A DNA stretch of 37,130 nucleotides from a virus (IMGVR_UViG_3300023219_000132:1-37130), one strand, 5' to 3'; shown: positions 7,995-16,055, counted from the stretch's first letter. Translations and numbers: made by a program. Notes: a model not told the origin generated them from the sequence alone.

Positions 7995-9197
7995 TCAGGC
8001 AGCGCTCAGGGTCAGAACCTTGATCGCCTGGGAGTCGACAAGCATGCCGCCGACGCGCTTGGTGGTGTAAAAGCCAACGAACGGCTTGTTGGTGTAGGGG
8101 TCGCGCAGTACGCGGGTACCGATACGGTCCACGATGGTGTAGCCGCGCTTGAAGTCGCCGAACGAGATCGCATTGGCGTCCGCAGCAACGTCGGGCATGT
8201 CCTCGTTCTCGGTGATGCCGTAGCTCAACAGAGTCGATGGCTGGCCGAGTTCCAGGCCTGGGCGCCACAGGTAGTTGCCCTCGCTGTCCTTCAGCTTGCG
8301 GACATAAGCGACGGTGAGGTTGGTCATCATGAACCGGGCGTTTGCCCGGTACCCGGCCTTGAGCGAGTGGATCAAGTCGATCAGCTTGTCGCCATTGAAG
8401 CCGCCAGCAGTGCCGGAGATCAGCTTTTGCAACTTGCCAAACGCCCGGGTTTTGTCGCCGTCGGTAACCAACTCATAAGCCAAATAGCCTTTTGGCTTGT
8501 TGATGCCGTTGCCGAGAGTGAACGCGTTGCCCTCCTTCTCGGAAAACTCGCGAGACACCTCGCTGTTCAGCCAGCCTTCAGCATCGAAGAAGATATCGTC
8601 CAGGCTGGTTTGAGTGGCTTGCGGGTTGGCGTAGATCTCGCCCATGAAAGAGGAGATCTGGCCGAGGGTCGGAGTGCCGGTCGCTGGCCGTGGATCGGTT
8701 TCGCCTACCCAGCCCGACCCAGCGCCACCGAGGCTCACCAGGCGGCGATAGTCTGGAGAGCCAACAGTGATCTGGTTACAAACCTGGCGCATCGGCGAGG
8801 AGTCTTTCAGCAGTTCGATGATGCTGCGATCCAGCTCCTCCGGTACCGCGTAGCCGCCGTCGGCATCGCTTCCGATCTGGAGCGCTTTGGCCTGCAGGTC
8901 GCCCAGGCCGGTGTCGATGCCTTTGCGAACGAACTGCATGAAGGCAGTCTTGTGCTCGCTCGCAGCCTTAGTGCCGCTGCCGTCCGGGCGCTTCAGTTCG
9001 GCCAGCTCTTTTTCCAGAGCAGATTTCAACTCGTCGAGCTCACCCAGTTTTTCGTTCAGGGTGTCGACCTGGCCGGACAGCTTGCCTTTCTCCTCTTCCA
9101 GACCTTCGATGCGTTTGTCGTTGGTCTTCTTGAATTCGTCGAACTTTTTGCCCAGGGCTTCAGCGACGTCATCGATGTCTTTCTTTTCAACAGCCAT
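7995..9197 (-). CDS. Major capsid protein, HK97 fold, with scaffold domain
   Basis: This protein is 400 residues long. Residues about 1-75 are a charged coiled coil (KGKLSGQVDTLNEKLGELDE), the built-in scaffold or delta domain normally removed by the prohead protease. The capsid core follows (DADGGYAVPEELDRSIIELL at about 110-130, a family-typical start of the mature subunit). Late segments FKRGYTIVDRIGTRVLRDPY and KPFVGFYTTKRVGG match the C-terminal beta region of HK97 gp5-like proteins. The protease gene lies immediately upstream. Whether it forms covalent crosslinks cannot be judged here. Confidence 0.95.
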   Translation of the reverse strand: MAVEKKDIDDVAEALGKKFDEFKKTNDKRIEGLEEEKGKLSGQVDTLNEKLGELDELKSALEKELAELKRPDGSGTKAASEHKTAFMQFVRKGIDTGLGDLQAKALQIGSDADGGYAVPEELDRSIIELLKDSSPMRQVCNQITVGSPDYRRLVSLGGAGSGWVGETDPRPATGTPTLGQISSFMGEIYANPQATQTSLDDIFFDAEGWLNSEVSREFSEKEGNAFTLGNGINKPKGYLAYELVTDGDKTRAFGKLQKLISGTAGGFNGDKLIDLIHSLKAGYRANARFMMTNLTVAYVRKLKDSEGNYLWRPGLELGQPSTLLSYGITENEDMPDVAADANAISFGDFKRGYTIVDRIGTRVLRDPYTNKPFVGFYTTKRVGGMLVDSQAIKVLTLSAA

Positions 9198-9207
9198 GAG
9201 AGGCTCC

Positions 9208-9861
9208 TTACATTTTGTCCAAAAGGGATTTCAGGGATTGAAGTGCTTCGTCGGCACCCGCCTCTCGCGGTGAAACTGCGCCGTAGCCCTTAGCCATGAA
9301 GGCCTTGGCCTGGGAGCCGGAAAACCCTACCTCTCGCAGGGCCCGCTCCACTTTGCTGGGCGGTGGGGTCTCACCGCGGGCCAGCAGAGATTTCACATCG
9401 GTTATCCGGGCCTCGTCGTTGGCCGGGAAAGTGACCAGGGACAGCTCCCACAGGTCGATCTGTTTCAGGATCCAGACGCCCTTTTCCTTGTCGTACTCAT
9501 AGTCGTCCAGCATGTAGCCTATAGAGGTGCCCGTCAGGCTGCCGGCCTTCATGTGCGCATGGGCGCGCTTGGCGAGCGGGTCGTCCTCGATGAGCAAACG
9601 CCCCTTGAAGAACAACCCCACATCGTCCTCGCGCATCTCGGTGTAGATACCGATTGGCTCGCTCATGTTGTGCTGCCAGAGCATCGCCGGCAGCCGGCCC
9701 TTCTCTTTCCACCGAGCCAGGCTGGCTTCAAAGGCGCCACGTACCACCACATCGCCGTAGCTGTCCTCTACGCCGAAGACGGAGCCATATCCCTCGAATT
9801 CGCCCGTTTCGCTGACCGACTTGATGGTCAGCGGTCGATCAAGGCGCTGTTTTGTCTGCAT
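9208..9861 (-). CDS. Prohead maturation protease (S78, HK97 gp4-like)
   Basis: This protein of 217 residues starts MQTKQRLDRPLTIKSVSETG, followed by FEGYGSVFGVEDSYGDVVV, the classic opening of HK97 prohead proteases. The candidate catalytic His is in MLWQHNMSEPIG and the Ser in MKAGSLTGTSIGYML. The family uses a herpesvirus-protease-like His/Ser centre. It cleaves the capsid scaffold domain during maturation. It overlaps the portal gene by 23 nt. Confidence 0.95.
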   Translation of the reverse strand: MQTKQRLDRPLTIKSVSETGEFEGYGSVFGVEDSYGDVVVRGAFEASLARWKEKGRLPAMLWQHNMSEPIGIYTEMREDDVGLFFKGRLLIEDDPLAKRAHAHMKAGSLTGTSIGYMLDDYEYDKEKGVWILKQIDLWELSLVTFPANDEARITDVKSLLARGETPPPSKVERALREVGFSGSQAKAFMAKGYGAVSPREAGADEALQSLKSLLDKM

Positions 9862-11050
9862 CGTCGGCAGCCTCTGGTTTGGTGGTCATGTTCAATGGGC
9901 TCAGGTACATGTCGCCGCCTTCGCGCGGATTCATATCCTCGAGGTCGCGACACTCGTTGGGACTCAAGATGCTCCACTGAATACCTTTTGCGTACGCCTC
10001 GTACCGCCCCTTGAGATCGCCGCGCATGAGCGCGCCGGCATTGAATTTGGCGTAATGGGTCAGCCGGTCTTTCTCGCTGAGCAGGCCAACCTGCACCCTG
10101 TGCTCAATGCGGGTGATGATCGGTACGAGGGAGTAGTTCACGAAGTTCATGCCCATCTGCTCAACGTTGTTGAGCGTCATCTTGTCCATGTTCGCTACCA
10201 GGTGCGGCGGCACCCGGAACAGGCCGCATAGCTGCGCCTCGGTCATGCGTTTGGATTCGATAAACTGCGTGTCCTGGGCATTCAAGCTGATAGGTTTCCA
10301 GTCCAGCCCCATCTCCAAGATCATTGGCTTGTAGGCATTGGCCACCCCCATGTGCTCGCCCTGGAACTCCTCTTTAAGCCGACCGAACGCTTCGTCGGTG
10401 AGCGTTTGATCCGTTCGCAGGACCCCGCTGGTAACTGCGCCGTTGGTGAACAGCTTTCCAGCATGAGCATCCATCGCCTGGCCAAGTCCAAGCGTCTGGC
10501 GGGCGTAGGCGATTGGGTTCAAGCCATTCAGCCCATCCAGCGTGAACAGCCGAACGTGCCAGATCTCTTTTTGCGTAAGCGTTCTCGGTCCAGTTTTGAA
10601 ATCGACTTTGTATTCAACTGACCAGTCGTCGTTGAGCTTCGGGTGGACGATGTCCGGATTTAGTGGCAACAACTCGATGACGTTACCCAAGGCCTCGACC
10701 TTGTAGGCGTAGAAGTTGCCGCGTAGGCACAAGCACGCTACCAGCATTTCCCAGAATTCCTGGGCGGTCATATAGCCGTTAGGAGCCATGGACAGCAGCG
10801 GATACAGCCGATGACCTGTAGCTGGTAACCGTACCTTGTCCGTCTGCTTCATCAGCCGGCAAGGCAGCATGCCTATCGACTCGGACAGCACGCGAACGCA
10901 GTTGAAAACCACCAGCTGCTGCAGGGCACTGGAAGTCGTCACACGCTGGCCAGTGGAGGTTTCATAGCCGGAGCCCAACGCCTGTGCCAGTTTCTCCGGC
11001 GTGTCGATGATCAACGTATTGCTCTTTCTTCCAAGGAGCGCTCGGAACAT
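9839..11050 (-). CDS. Portal protein (HK97 gp3-like)
   Basis: This protein of 403 residues contains NCVRVLSESIGMLPCRLM, LLSMAPNGYMTAQEFWEMLV, GNFYAYKV, and later RMTEAQLCGLFRVPPHLVA. These are strongly diagnostic for HK97-type portal proteins (PF04860-type). The dodecameric portal forms the DNA channel at one capsid vertex and docks the terminase. The start ATG 11050 overlaps the stop of the preceding small membrane protein gene (ATGA). Confidence 0.95.
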   Translation of the reverse strand: MFRALLGRKSNTLIIDTPEKLAQALGSGYETSTGQRVTTSSALQQLVVFNCVRVLSESIGMLPCRLMKQTDKVRLPATGHRLYPLLSMAPNGYMTAQEFWEMLVACLCLRGNFYAYKVEALGNVIELLPLNPDIVHPKLNDDWSVEYKVDFKTGPRTLTQKEIWHVRLFTLDGLNGLNPIAYARQTLGLGQAMDAHAGKLFTNGAVTSGVLRTDQTLTDEAFGRLKEEFQGEHMGVANAYKPMILEMGLDWKPISLNAQDTQFIESKRMTEAQLCGLFRVPPHLVANMDKMTLNNVEQMGMNFVNYSLVPIITRIEHRVQVGLLSEKDRLTHYAKFNAGALMRGDLKGRYEAYAKGIQWSILSPNECRDLEDMNPREGGDMYLSPLNMTTKPEAADDADKTAP

Positions 11051-11259
11051 CAGCTACCCCCTCGAATGATGGCGTAGGCAGACAGCCCCATCAGGATGGT
11101 GCCGCATACAGAAAGCGACACTGCCTCACCGAAGCCAACCCAGAGGCCGCGCGCCAGAAGCCCGAAGCCAACCATGCCCACCAGGTCCGGCAGGCTTTCG
11201 CGCAGACGAGCGAGGGTCGACACCTCGTCTTCGCGAGGCGCCTCTTGTTCAGTGGTCAT
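11050..11259 (-). CDS. Small membrane protein between terminase and portal
   Basis: This protein of 69 residues starts at ATG 11259 (MTTEQEAPREDEVSTLARLR). A charged, soluble N-terminus is followed by two hydrophobic segments, LVGMVGFGLLARGLWVGFG and SLSVCGTILMGLSAYAII, probably two membrane helices. It overlaps the terminase stop by 4 nt and the portal start by 3 nt. Small membrane proteins in this slot are common in HK97-type Pseudomonas phages. No function is known to me. Confidence 0.7.
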   Translation of the reverse strand: MTTEQEAPREDEVSTLARLRESLPDLVGMVGFGLLARGLWVGFGEAVSLSVCGTILMGLSAYAIIRGGS

Positions 11260-12932
11260 AGCGATCTGATTCCGTGCTTCATGATGTGGTCCGAGAGCGT
11301 TTTCTCGGGTTGTGGATTCAATGCCATCAACGAGACGGCGTTGAAAGTGGCCATCAGCGGGTCGATTTTTGCTGTGCCGGAAGCCTGCTTTGTGATCAGG
11401 AAAGCGTTCGCAGAAGGAACGCCCTTGGCGTTGCCGCAGGCCCACGCCATGAGAGGCTGCCCGCAGTGCTGGAGAGAACCATCCGCTAGGCGCCGCTCTG
11501 TGGTTTTGATCGCCCCCGTGAGCTTCCAACCCTGGGAAATCCCGATCACTTTGTCTTCCGGAACTCCAGCCTCGGCCAGCGCGTCGAGCACAGCCCCAAT
11601 CCCCGCCGGGTCGAGCCCCACCTTATCCAGTAGGCCGGCCTGGTGGATTCTCGCCACAATGGCTGCAAGCTGCTCAACGTCGTCACCGATGCGCTCAACT
11701 ATGGTGAGGTCACCCGTGGCCTGCAGGTCGAGCAGCCTGGGTGCCTCCGACTTCCGCCTCTCCAACACGGATGGATGGGCCCAGGCATGTGCCCAATGTA
11801 GCCAGGTGCGCGTTTCTCGCATCCGCCCGACTGCCGCAAGCCCGAGCAAGTCATCCAGGCCACCACCATCCCCACCAACCGCAATGACATCACATAGCTC
11901 GAGCATCCTGTCGAATGTGAGTCCTGGCTTGGCCTGGGGCTCCCAGTACGCCGCCCCAACCCAGCTGTCGGACATCAGCGCAAGGCCGATCTCAATGTTG
12001 AGGTGTTTGGCAAGGAAGCCACGCATCTCCGCCTCGCCGTCGATCTCCGCCTGCATGTGCAGGCGCTCGAGCGTTGGGCGGTCCACCGAGTAGCCCATGT
12101 TCGGGTTGACCAGGTGGAAGTTTTCGGGCTTACGTGCATCCCCACTATCGATCATCTCCTTGGAGAACTCGTAGATGACCGGGAGGAAGCGGTTGTCGTT
12201 GATGCGGCCGTCGCGTACGCCTCGTGCGTAGTTCAGCTTCGAGCGGAACACGCCAGCTGGCGGTTCGTTCGACTGTGTGGTCAGCCAGATAATGAAACCT
12301 TCCGGGCGAGACAGCAGCCCGCCGGTGGCCTCGCGGATCATGTCCGCAGCCTTGGGGTTCTTGCCGAACAGCCAGGCTTCGTCGATCAGCACACCGACCG
12401 CTTTCTTGCCGCCAACCACATCGCTGTCAGCGGCCACCACCTTTAGCGTGGCGCCTGTTTCCCGATGGGTGATCAACCGGAGGTGTGGCTGAACGTGTAG
12501 CAGATCCTTCAGCTCATCATCGTTGTTGACCATGTCCTTGGCCGGTACGAAGGCGTTGTCGGCAATTTCTTTGGTCGGCGCGAGGATGATGAACTCGGCC
12601 GACATCCGCCAATTGCGGACCAGGGCCGTCAACATGATCGCGGCAGCGATCGTCGACTTGCTGTTCTTCTTCGGGATGCAGAGCATGAACTCCCGAATCA
12701 GGCGCTCCCCGGTCTCGGTGTTGTAGCTACCGAACACCGCACCAGCGAAAGCGAGCACCCAAGGTGCGCACGCGCTCTCGATGGTTGGGCTGCCCGGGGC
12801 GTCGACAATGCGAAGCCCCTTGAATACCTCAATGCTCTCCTCTGCTTCCTGCGGGAACAGCGGCTCGGGAATGATCGACTCGCCGGCAGCCAATCGCCGC
12901 CACCAGTCCGGGCAGGCCGTTGTCCAAAGCAT
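11256..12932 (-). CDS. terL: Terminase large subunit
   Basis: This protein of 558 residues is the ATPase and nuclease that pumps DNA into the prohead and cuts at the packaging site. A variant Walker A motif lies in REFMLCIPKKNSKSTIAAA (about residues 83-101; the family usually has KNGKST, here Ser replaces Gly). Walker B is AVGVLIDEAWLF (about 178-189), with the coupling motif IIWLTTQSNEPP following. The nuclease domain contains GGDGGGLDDLLGLAAV (a family-typical acidic cluster) and a late DKVGLDPAGIG. It follows the small subunit with a 3-nt gap. Confidence 0.95.
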   Translation of the reverse strand: MLWTTACPDWWRRLAAGESIIPEPLFPQEAEESIEVFKGLRIVDAPGSPTIESACAPWVLAFAGAVFGSYNTETGERLIREFMLCIPKKNSKSTIAAAIMLTALVRNWRMSAEFIILAPTKEIADNAFVPAKDMVNNDDELKDLLHVQPHLRLITHRETGATLKVVAADSDVVGGKKAVGVLIDEAWLFGKNPKAADMIREATGGLLSRPEGFIIWLTTQSNEPPAGVFRSKLNYARGVRDGRINDNRFLPVIYEFSKEMIDSGDARKPENFHLVNPNMGYSVDRPTLERLHMQAEIDGEAEMRGFLAKHLNIEIGLALMSDSWVGAAYWEPQAKPGLTFDRMLELCDVIAVGGDGGGLDDLLGLAAVGRMRETRTWLHWAHAWAHPSVLERRKSEAPRLLDLQATGDLTIVERIGDDVEQLAAIVARIHQAGLLDKVGLDPAGIGAVLDALAEAGVPEDKVIGISQGWKLTGAIKTTERRLADGSLQHCGQPLMAWACGNAKGVPSANAFLITKQASGTAKIDPLMATFNAVSLMALNPQPEKTLSDHIMKHGIRSL

Positions 12933-12935
12933 GCA

Positions 12936-13436
12936 TCACCCCTTGACGACAGTGAGGGGGGGCTTGCTCTGGGAGTACCTGCCCCTGCCGGCCACTTTCG
13001 CGGCCTCCGCCTTCTGTTCCTTCTTCCCGGCCTCGGCTTTTTTCCCGTGGATATAGGGGACTGCCGTCTGCGCGGCGTTACGCCGGTCGAAAACCTTGGC
13101 TCGGGGTTCATTCATCAGGGCCAGCAACCACTCCAGAGGGTCCTGGGTGGAAGGCAGGCAACTGAGAAATTCACCGTCTGCCTCATTGACCTCCACGGGC
13201 TCGCCATTGGCCTCTTCAGCTTTCGGCTTTCTGCTTCGCTTCTTCGGCTCAGGGTTAACACTGAGCTCCGCTTTGCGAGCCAGAATGGCTGCGGCGATTT
13301 TCGGATCATTGGCCCAGCGCGACCCTGCCGCCGCAGCAGTCGAGGCCTTGCTGCCTGCGGCTTCCGCCGCTTCTTTGTTGGACGCACCTCGGGCTTTAGC
13401 GTCAACAAACTGTCGCTGTTTGTCTGTTAACACCAT
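12936..13436 (-). CDS. terS: Terminase small subunit
   Basis: This protein of 166 residues starts at MVLTDKQRQFVDAKARGASN, followed by KEAAEAAGSKASTAAAAGSR. This is the helix-turn-helix DNA-recognition domain typical of terminase small subunits. A basic linker (PKKRSRKPK) and a C-terminal helical oligomerisation region follow. It binds the packaging site and delivers it to TerL, whose gene is 3 nt downstream. An in-frame extension upstream to 13667 reads low-complexity sequence over the probable cos region and is not believed. Confidence 0.88.
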   Translation of the reverse strand: MVLTDKQRQFVDAKARGASNKEAAEAAGSKASTAAAAGSRWANDPKIAAAILARKAELSVNPEPKKRSRKPKAEEANGEPVEVNEADGEFLSCLPSTQDPLEWLLALMNEPRAKVFDRRNAAQTAVPYIHGKKAEAGKKEQKAEAAKVAGRGRYSQSKPPLTVVKG

Positions 13437-13594
13437 TAACAAAAACCTTGAGGGGGGAGAAAAATGTGCACGTGGGGTCGGTGGCGGTCTAGCTAGGTGA
13501 GAATCGCTATATTTTGACCTCCCCCCACCCTCGAAGCACGCCACTGACGTGCTTCGAAGGTGCCTCGGGCGACCGCGCGCCATTCCGCTGACGG
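13437..13594. other. Probable cos / packaging region
   Basis: This is a 158-bp gap between the HNH endonuclease and terminase small subunit genes. In HK97-like phages the HNH gene is at one genome end and terS at the other, so the cohesive-end site lies between them. Seen here are a perfect 10-bp inverted repeat (TCGAAGCACG at 13531-13540, its complement at 13548-13557) and a C-rich run just before it. The exact cut position cannot be read from the sequence. Confidence 0.4.
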
Positions 13595-13933
13595 TCAGCC
13601 CATCAGGCCAGCAGCCTCCTCGGCTTGCTTGACCGAGTCGTGGCAGGGCTTGCACAGCGGCTGCCAATTGGCCTGATTCCAGAAGAGATCCTTGTCGCCT
13701 CGATGCGCCACGATGTGGTCAACGACGCTGGCCGCTGCCGTTCGCCCCTGCCGGGCGCAGTAAGCGCACAGCGGGTTGTCACGCAGGTACTGTTCTCGGG
13801 CCTTCTGCCACTTGTAGTCGTAGCCACGCTGGGAGCTGGTCATTCCACTCCGCCAGCTGCCAGGGCTCACCACCTTGACCCGCGAGCCTGCGCTTTCCTT
13901 GATGCGCGGTCCCAGTGTCTTGAGCCTGGCCAT
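13595..13933 (-). CDS. HNH endonuclease, packaging-associated
   Basis: This protein of 112 residues starts at ATG 13933, overlapping the upstream stop (TGATG). The zinc-finger HNH core is intact: CAYCARQG, then VVDHIVAHRGDKDLFWN, then NWQPLCKPCHDSV. This gives two CxxC pairs, the DH pair and the final N..H. An N-terminal basic segment (RGYDYKWQKAREQYLR) is typical of gp74-like HNH proteins, which assist terminase cutting at cos. Adjacency to terS fits that role. Confidence 0.92.
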   Translation of the reverse strand: MARLKTLGPRIKESAGSRVKVVSPGSWRSGMTSSQRGYDYKWQKAREQYLRDNPLCAYCARQGRTAAASVVDHIVAHRGDKDLFWNQANWQPLCKPCHDSVKQAEEAAGLMG

Positions 13934-14091
13934 CAGCGCACCTCGACCTTGATGCCGCGCTCTATCCATCGGAATACACGGCCAGGGTCCGGCTCGCGGC
14001 CTGTGATATGGGTCATGACCAGGACGCCGGCCAGGTAGTACTTCAGCCACCAGCGTTGGCGGCAAACGATTGTTGCGGTAACGCTAGCCAT
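13933..14091 (-). CDS. Small hypothetical phage protein
   Basis: This protein of 52 residues starts MASVTATIVCRQRWWLKYYL, with an aromatic/basic N-terminal half containing one moderately hydrophobic segment (WWLKYYLAGVLVMTHIT). The C-terminus is charged (RWIERGIKVEVR). It is tightly coupled to the HNH gene by a 1-nt stop/start overlap, which is the best evidence that it is translated. I recognise the general look from other Pseudomonas prophages but no function. Confidence 0.6.
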   Translation of the reverse strand: MASVTATIVCRQRWWLKYYLAGVLVMTHITGREPDPGRVFRWIERGIKVEVR

Positions 14092-14133
14092 CACCAACCT
14101 CCTGCCATCTTGCTCCCGATCACTGGGCCTCTG

Positions 14134-14424
14134 TCAGCAGATAAGGCTAGCGACAGCGTGGCCTTGGTCCGCGACTCTGCTGGTCAACTTCGTTACGGCT
14201 TGGGCATGAGCAACGCCACCAATCTGAAGGCCATACTGCGGGGTCACCTTCACGAAGACCGCCTGCAAGTGCTCAGTGATGGACTTCCACTGCTCGACCG
14301 TTGGGCGCTCGCCGCCATTCAGCTCAGCGAAGCCGTTCAGCCAGTAAGCGAACTGCTCTGGCGTCATGCGCGGCTGAGTCGGCTGTGAGATGTTGGCACT
14401 AGTGACGGTGGTAGCAAGTGTCAT
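14134..14424 (-). CDS. Hypothetical phage protein
   Basis: This protein of 96 residues has a disordered N-terminus (MTLATTVTSANISQPTQPRM) followed by TPEQFAYWLNGFAELNGGER and a helical EQWKSITEHLQAVFVKVTP segment. The MTPEQFAYWLNGFxEL pattern is common in Pseudomonas prophages near the packaging genes. It has no known activity. It lies between the holin and the HNH pair and reads with the late operon. Confidence 0.7.
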   Translation of the reverse strand: MTLATTVTSANISQPTQPRMTPEQFAYWLNGFAELNGGERPTVEQWKSITEHLQAVFVKVTPQYGLQIGGVAHAQAVTKLTSRVADQGHAVASLIC

Positions 14425-14481
14425 GGGATTACCTCAGATGTTCGCGCCACGAAACGGCGCATCGTCAATTTGTGGCGCGGG

Positions 14482-14805
14482 TCATGGACCGTCGACCTTA
14501 CGCTCAGCCCAGCGCCTGCCGAGCTGACGAGCCTGCTCAACCCCAAGCACGCCGACAAAGCCAGCGGTGGCGAACGACCAGGCAATGCTCAAGCCGAACT
14601 CCTTCACGGTCAGCCCTACCACCATCACGATCAGCGCACCGAGCGTGGCCTCGATCAATTGGCGAACAGGGCGCGTTTCCTGGCCGTCGTACTGGATCCG
14701 TAACCAGGTCAAGGCGAACGTCAGGCCCATCGCCAGGCCGTTCTCTCTCAGGGCTGTCACTACAAGCACCCAAAAGGATGGGTCTTTCTCTGGCATATGG
14801 GCCAT
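14482..14805 (-). CDS. Holin (LydA / phage holin superfamily III-like)
   Basis: This protein of 107 residues has a soluble start (MAHMPEKDPSFWVLVVTALR) and three hydrophobic segments: about 10-32 (LVVTALRENGLAMGLTFAL), 50-66 (TLGALIVMVVGLTVKEF) and 70-88 (SIAWSFATAGFVGVLGVEQ). The C-terminus is charged (RQLGRRWAERKVDGP). This fits class-I-type holins, which open the inner membrane for lysis. GGGAGG precedes the start. No endolysin or spanin gene is adjacent, which is unusual for a lysis cassette. Confidence 0.75.
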   Translation of the reverse strand: MAHMPEKDPSFWVLVVTALRENGLAMGLTFALTWLRIQYDGQETRPVRQLIEATLGALIVMVVGLTVKEFGLSIAWSFATAGFVGVLGVEQARQLGRRWAERKVDGP

Positions 14806-14832
14806 CTCGATTCCTCCCGTTGCGGGGAGCGC

Positions 14833-14857
14833 AAAAAGAAACCCGCTGAAGGCGGGT
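14833..14857 (-). terminator. Intrinsic terminator upstream of holin
   Basis: On the minus strand a 6-bp stem ACCCGC/GCGGGT with a 5-nt loop is followed by TTCTTTTT. It lies between the DUF1983-like gene and the holin ribosome-binding site, inside the late operon. Confidence 0.6.
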
Positions 14858-14868
14858 CATGGTGTGAC

Positions 14869-15669
14869 TCAGGATCGGTGAAGAATCCCGCCAGGCTGAA
14901 GCTCTTCGCGGAGCAAGCGCCGCACGTCCTTTTCCAGGCCAGGGCCGAGCTTCAGCTCGCTTGCAACGATGCTGGCATCAATTCCGACACCAGCGACGTA
15001 GAAGCGGCCCTCATTATCCAAGTCCACCTTTACGCTGTAAGGGCTTGGCCCAACGGCAGCGCTTTCGACTGTCGCCTTGGTGATGAACGCTCGGGCATCA
15101 ACAACGAAAGGCTTTTCACCCTGGCTGTCACGCTTAACGACCTCCAGCTGGCCGGCGCCGGCTGCACGCAGAACTTCCTGCACGTCACGGATCGCTCTGG
15201 CCGACTCACCGTAGAAAGTGACGCCACCCAAGATTAGCGACTCCACCGGCTTGCTCGAGGAGGCCTCCAGCTTTGGGTCCTCCGCACTGACGACGCGGGT
15301 GGTCAGAAAGGAGGTGGCCGAGGTATCTGCACGATGGTCCTGCAAGTTACAAGTGAGCACCCCGATGCGACTGGCCAGGGCATCGTCCGCACTGACCCTG
15401 GCGCTAGCCTCGCTGGTAATCGCGCCGGTGATCGCATGGACAGGAGAGGAAATGGCGTGCCCCTGAGCAGCAGTCGGCGCGCCCCGGGCCGCGACCTGAC
15501 TTCCGCCTGCGACAACCTGGGCTTCGCAGGCGGTGACGCGGGATGCAAGCTCTGAAACGAAAGAGGCTTCTGCTTTGCTCGAGACCATCATCTGCAGAGT
15601 GACGCTAAAGCCGTGCAGCGCTTCGATGCTGGAGCGCATTGACGCGATGGCTTCTTTGGTTTCGGACAT
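14869..15669 (-). CDS. Tail-tip-fibre-like protein (DUF1983-like C-terminus)
   Basis: This protein of 266 residues has an N-terminal helical part (MSETKEAIASMRSSIEALHG) and an Ala/Ser-rich helical middle (about 60-105). The C-terminal region reads GEKPFVVDARAFITKATVES then NEGRFYVAGVGIDASIVASE, which resembles the FVVDAxxF / RFYVxGxGI strands of the DUF1983 segment in host-specificity tail proteins. A standalone copy ahead of the holin is odd, because such modules normally end the tail gene block. It could be an accessory tail fibre or a relic. GGAG is 8 nt before ATG 15669. Confidence 0.55.
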   Translation of the reverse strand: MSETKEAIASMRSSIEALHGFSVTLQMMVSSKAEASFVSELASRVTACEAQVVAGGSQVAARGAPTAAQGHAISSPVHAITGAITSEASARVSADDALASRIGVLTCNLQDHRADTSATSFLTTRVVSAEDPKLEASSSKPVESLILGGVTFYGESARAIRDVQEVLRAAGAGQLEVVKRDSQGEKPFVVDARAFITKATVESAAVGPSPYSVKVDLDNEGRFYVAGVGIDASIVASELKLGPGLEKDVRRLLREELQPGGILHRS

Positions 15670-15676
15670 TTGCTGA

Positions 15677-15692
15677 CTCCAGATACGAAAAA
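15677..15692. repeat. 16-bp direct repeat, copy 1 (terminator tail plus RBS)
   Basis: CTCCAGATACGAAAAA is present here and again at 16056-16071. On the minus strand it reads as the T-tract of a terminator running straight into the GGAG ribosome-binding site of the next gene. The two copies are in equivalent positions before two different genes. Confidence 0.7.
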
Positions 15693-15713
15693 GGCCCGCC
15701 GTTATGGCGAGCC
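15688..15713 (-). terminator. Intrinsic terminator upstream of DUF1983-like gene
   Basis: On the minus strand an 8-bp stem (GGCTCGCC/GGCGGGCC, one G-U) with loop ATAAC is followed by five T. The T-tract merges into the next gene's ribosome-binding site through the shared 16-bp repeat. Confidence 0.7.
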
Positions 15714-15777
15714 CTTGGATACGTGAAAAGGTGGCCCCGTGCTATCGTCGAGCTTCCACACAAGACGTTTCACAGAG

Positions 15778-16050
15778 CTAAAAACGATGAAGGTAACCCT
15801 CAAGTGCGCCAAGTGCGGCAGTGACAAGTTCGAGGTTCCGGCTAGGCCGAACGACAACTCGAAGGTCACCTGCGGCAAGTGCGGCGCTGTCGAGACTTAC
15901 GGAAAGCTCATGAAGGCTGTGGGTGACAAGGTCACGAAAGACCTGGAGCGGCAGCTCGGGAAACTGTTCAAGTGACTTGAGCGTTTCGCCCAGAGGGCGC
16001 AGGAAGTCAGCGGCGCCCTCAACCTCAACGTCGAGCTGTAGCTTTTCCAT
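15778..16050 (-). CDS. Possible small late protein, antisense to zinc-ribbon gene
   Basis: The open frame has 90 codons from ATG 16050, preceded by a strong GGAGG 5 nt upstream and by a terminator, exactly like the neighbouring late genes. The N-terminal third (MEKLQLDVEVEGAADFLRPL) looks like real protein with good codon use. The rest lies antisense to the zinc-ribbon gene and has poorer codon use. Either this is a real late gene overlapped by the opposite-strand gene, or only its start region survives. The function is unknown. Confidence 0.4.
   Translation of the reverse strand: MEKLQLDVEVEGAADFLRPLGETLKSLEQFPELPLQVFRDLVTHSLHELSVSLDSAALAAGDLRVVVRPSRNLELVTAALGALEGYLHRF
15787..15975 (+). CDS. 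Small zinc-ribbon protein
   Basis: This protein of 62 residues starts MKVTLKCAKCGSDKFEVPAR and contains two CxxC knuckles (CAKC, about 7-10; CGKC, about 29-32). A basic C-terminal helix (DKVTKDLERQLGKLFK) follows. It resembles the ECs_2282-type small zinc-binding phage proteins, function unknown. It is on the strand opposite to the surrounding late genes. Codon use is good Pseudomonas style. The ribosome-binding site is weak (GAGC, 10 nt upstream). Confidence 0.75.
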   Translation: MKVTLKCAKCGSDKFEVPARPNDNSKVTCGKCGAVETYGKLMKAVGDKVTKDLERQLGKLFK

Positions 16051-16055
16051 ACAGC

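Noticed and set aside
7675-8268. 197-residue version of the HeH protein
   Set aside because: Its first half lies antisense-free but out of frame within the capsid gene. A good start with GGAGG exists at 7956.
12936-13667. Longer terminase small subunit starting at 13667
   Set aside because: The extra 77 residues are low-complexity, lack a ribosome-binding site and cover the HNH end and probable cos region.
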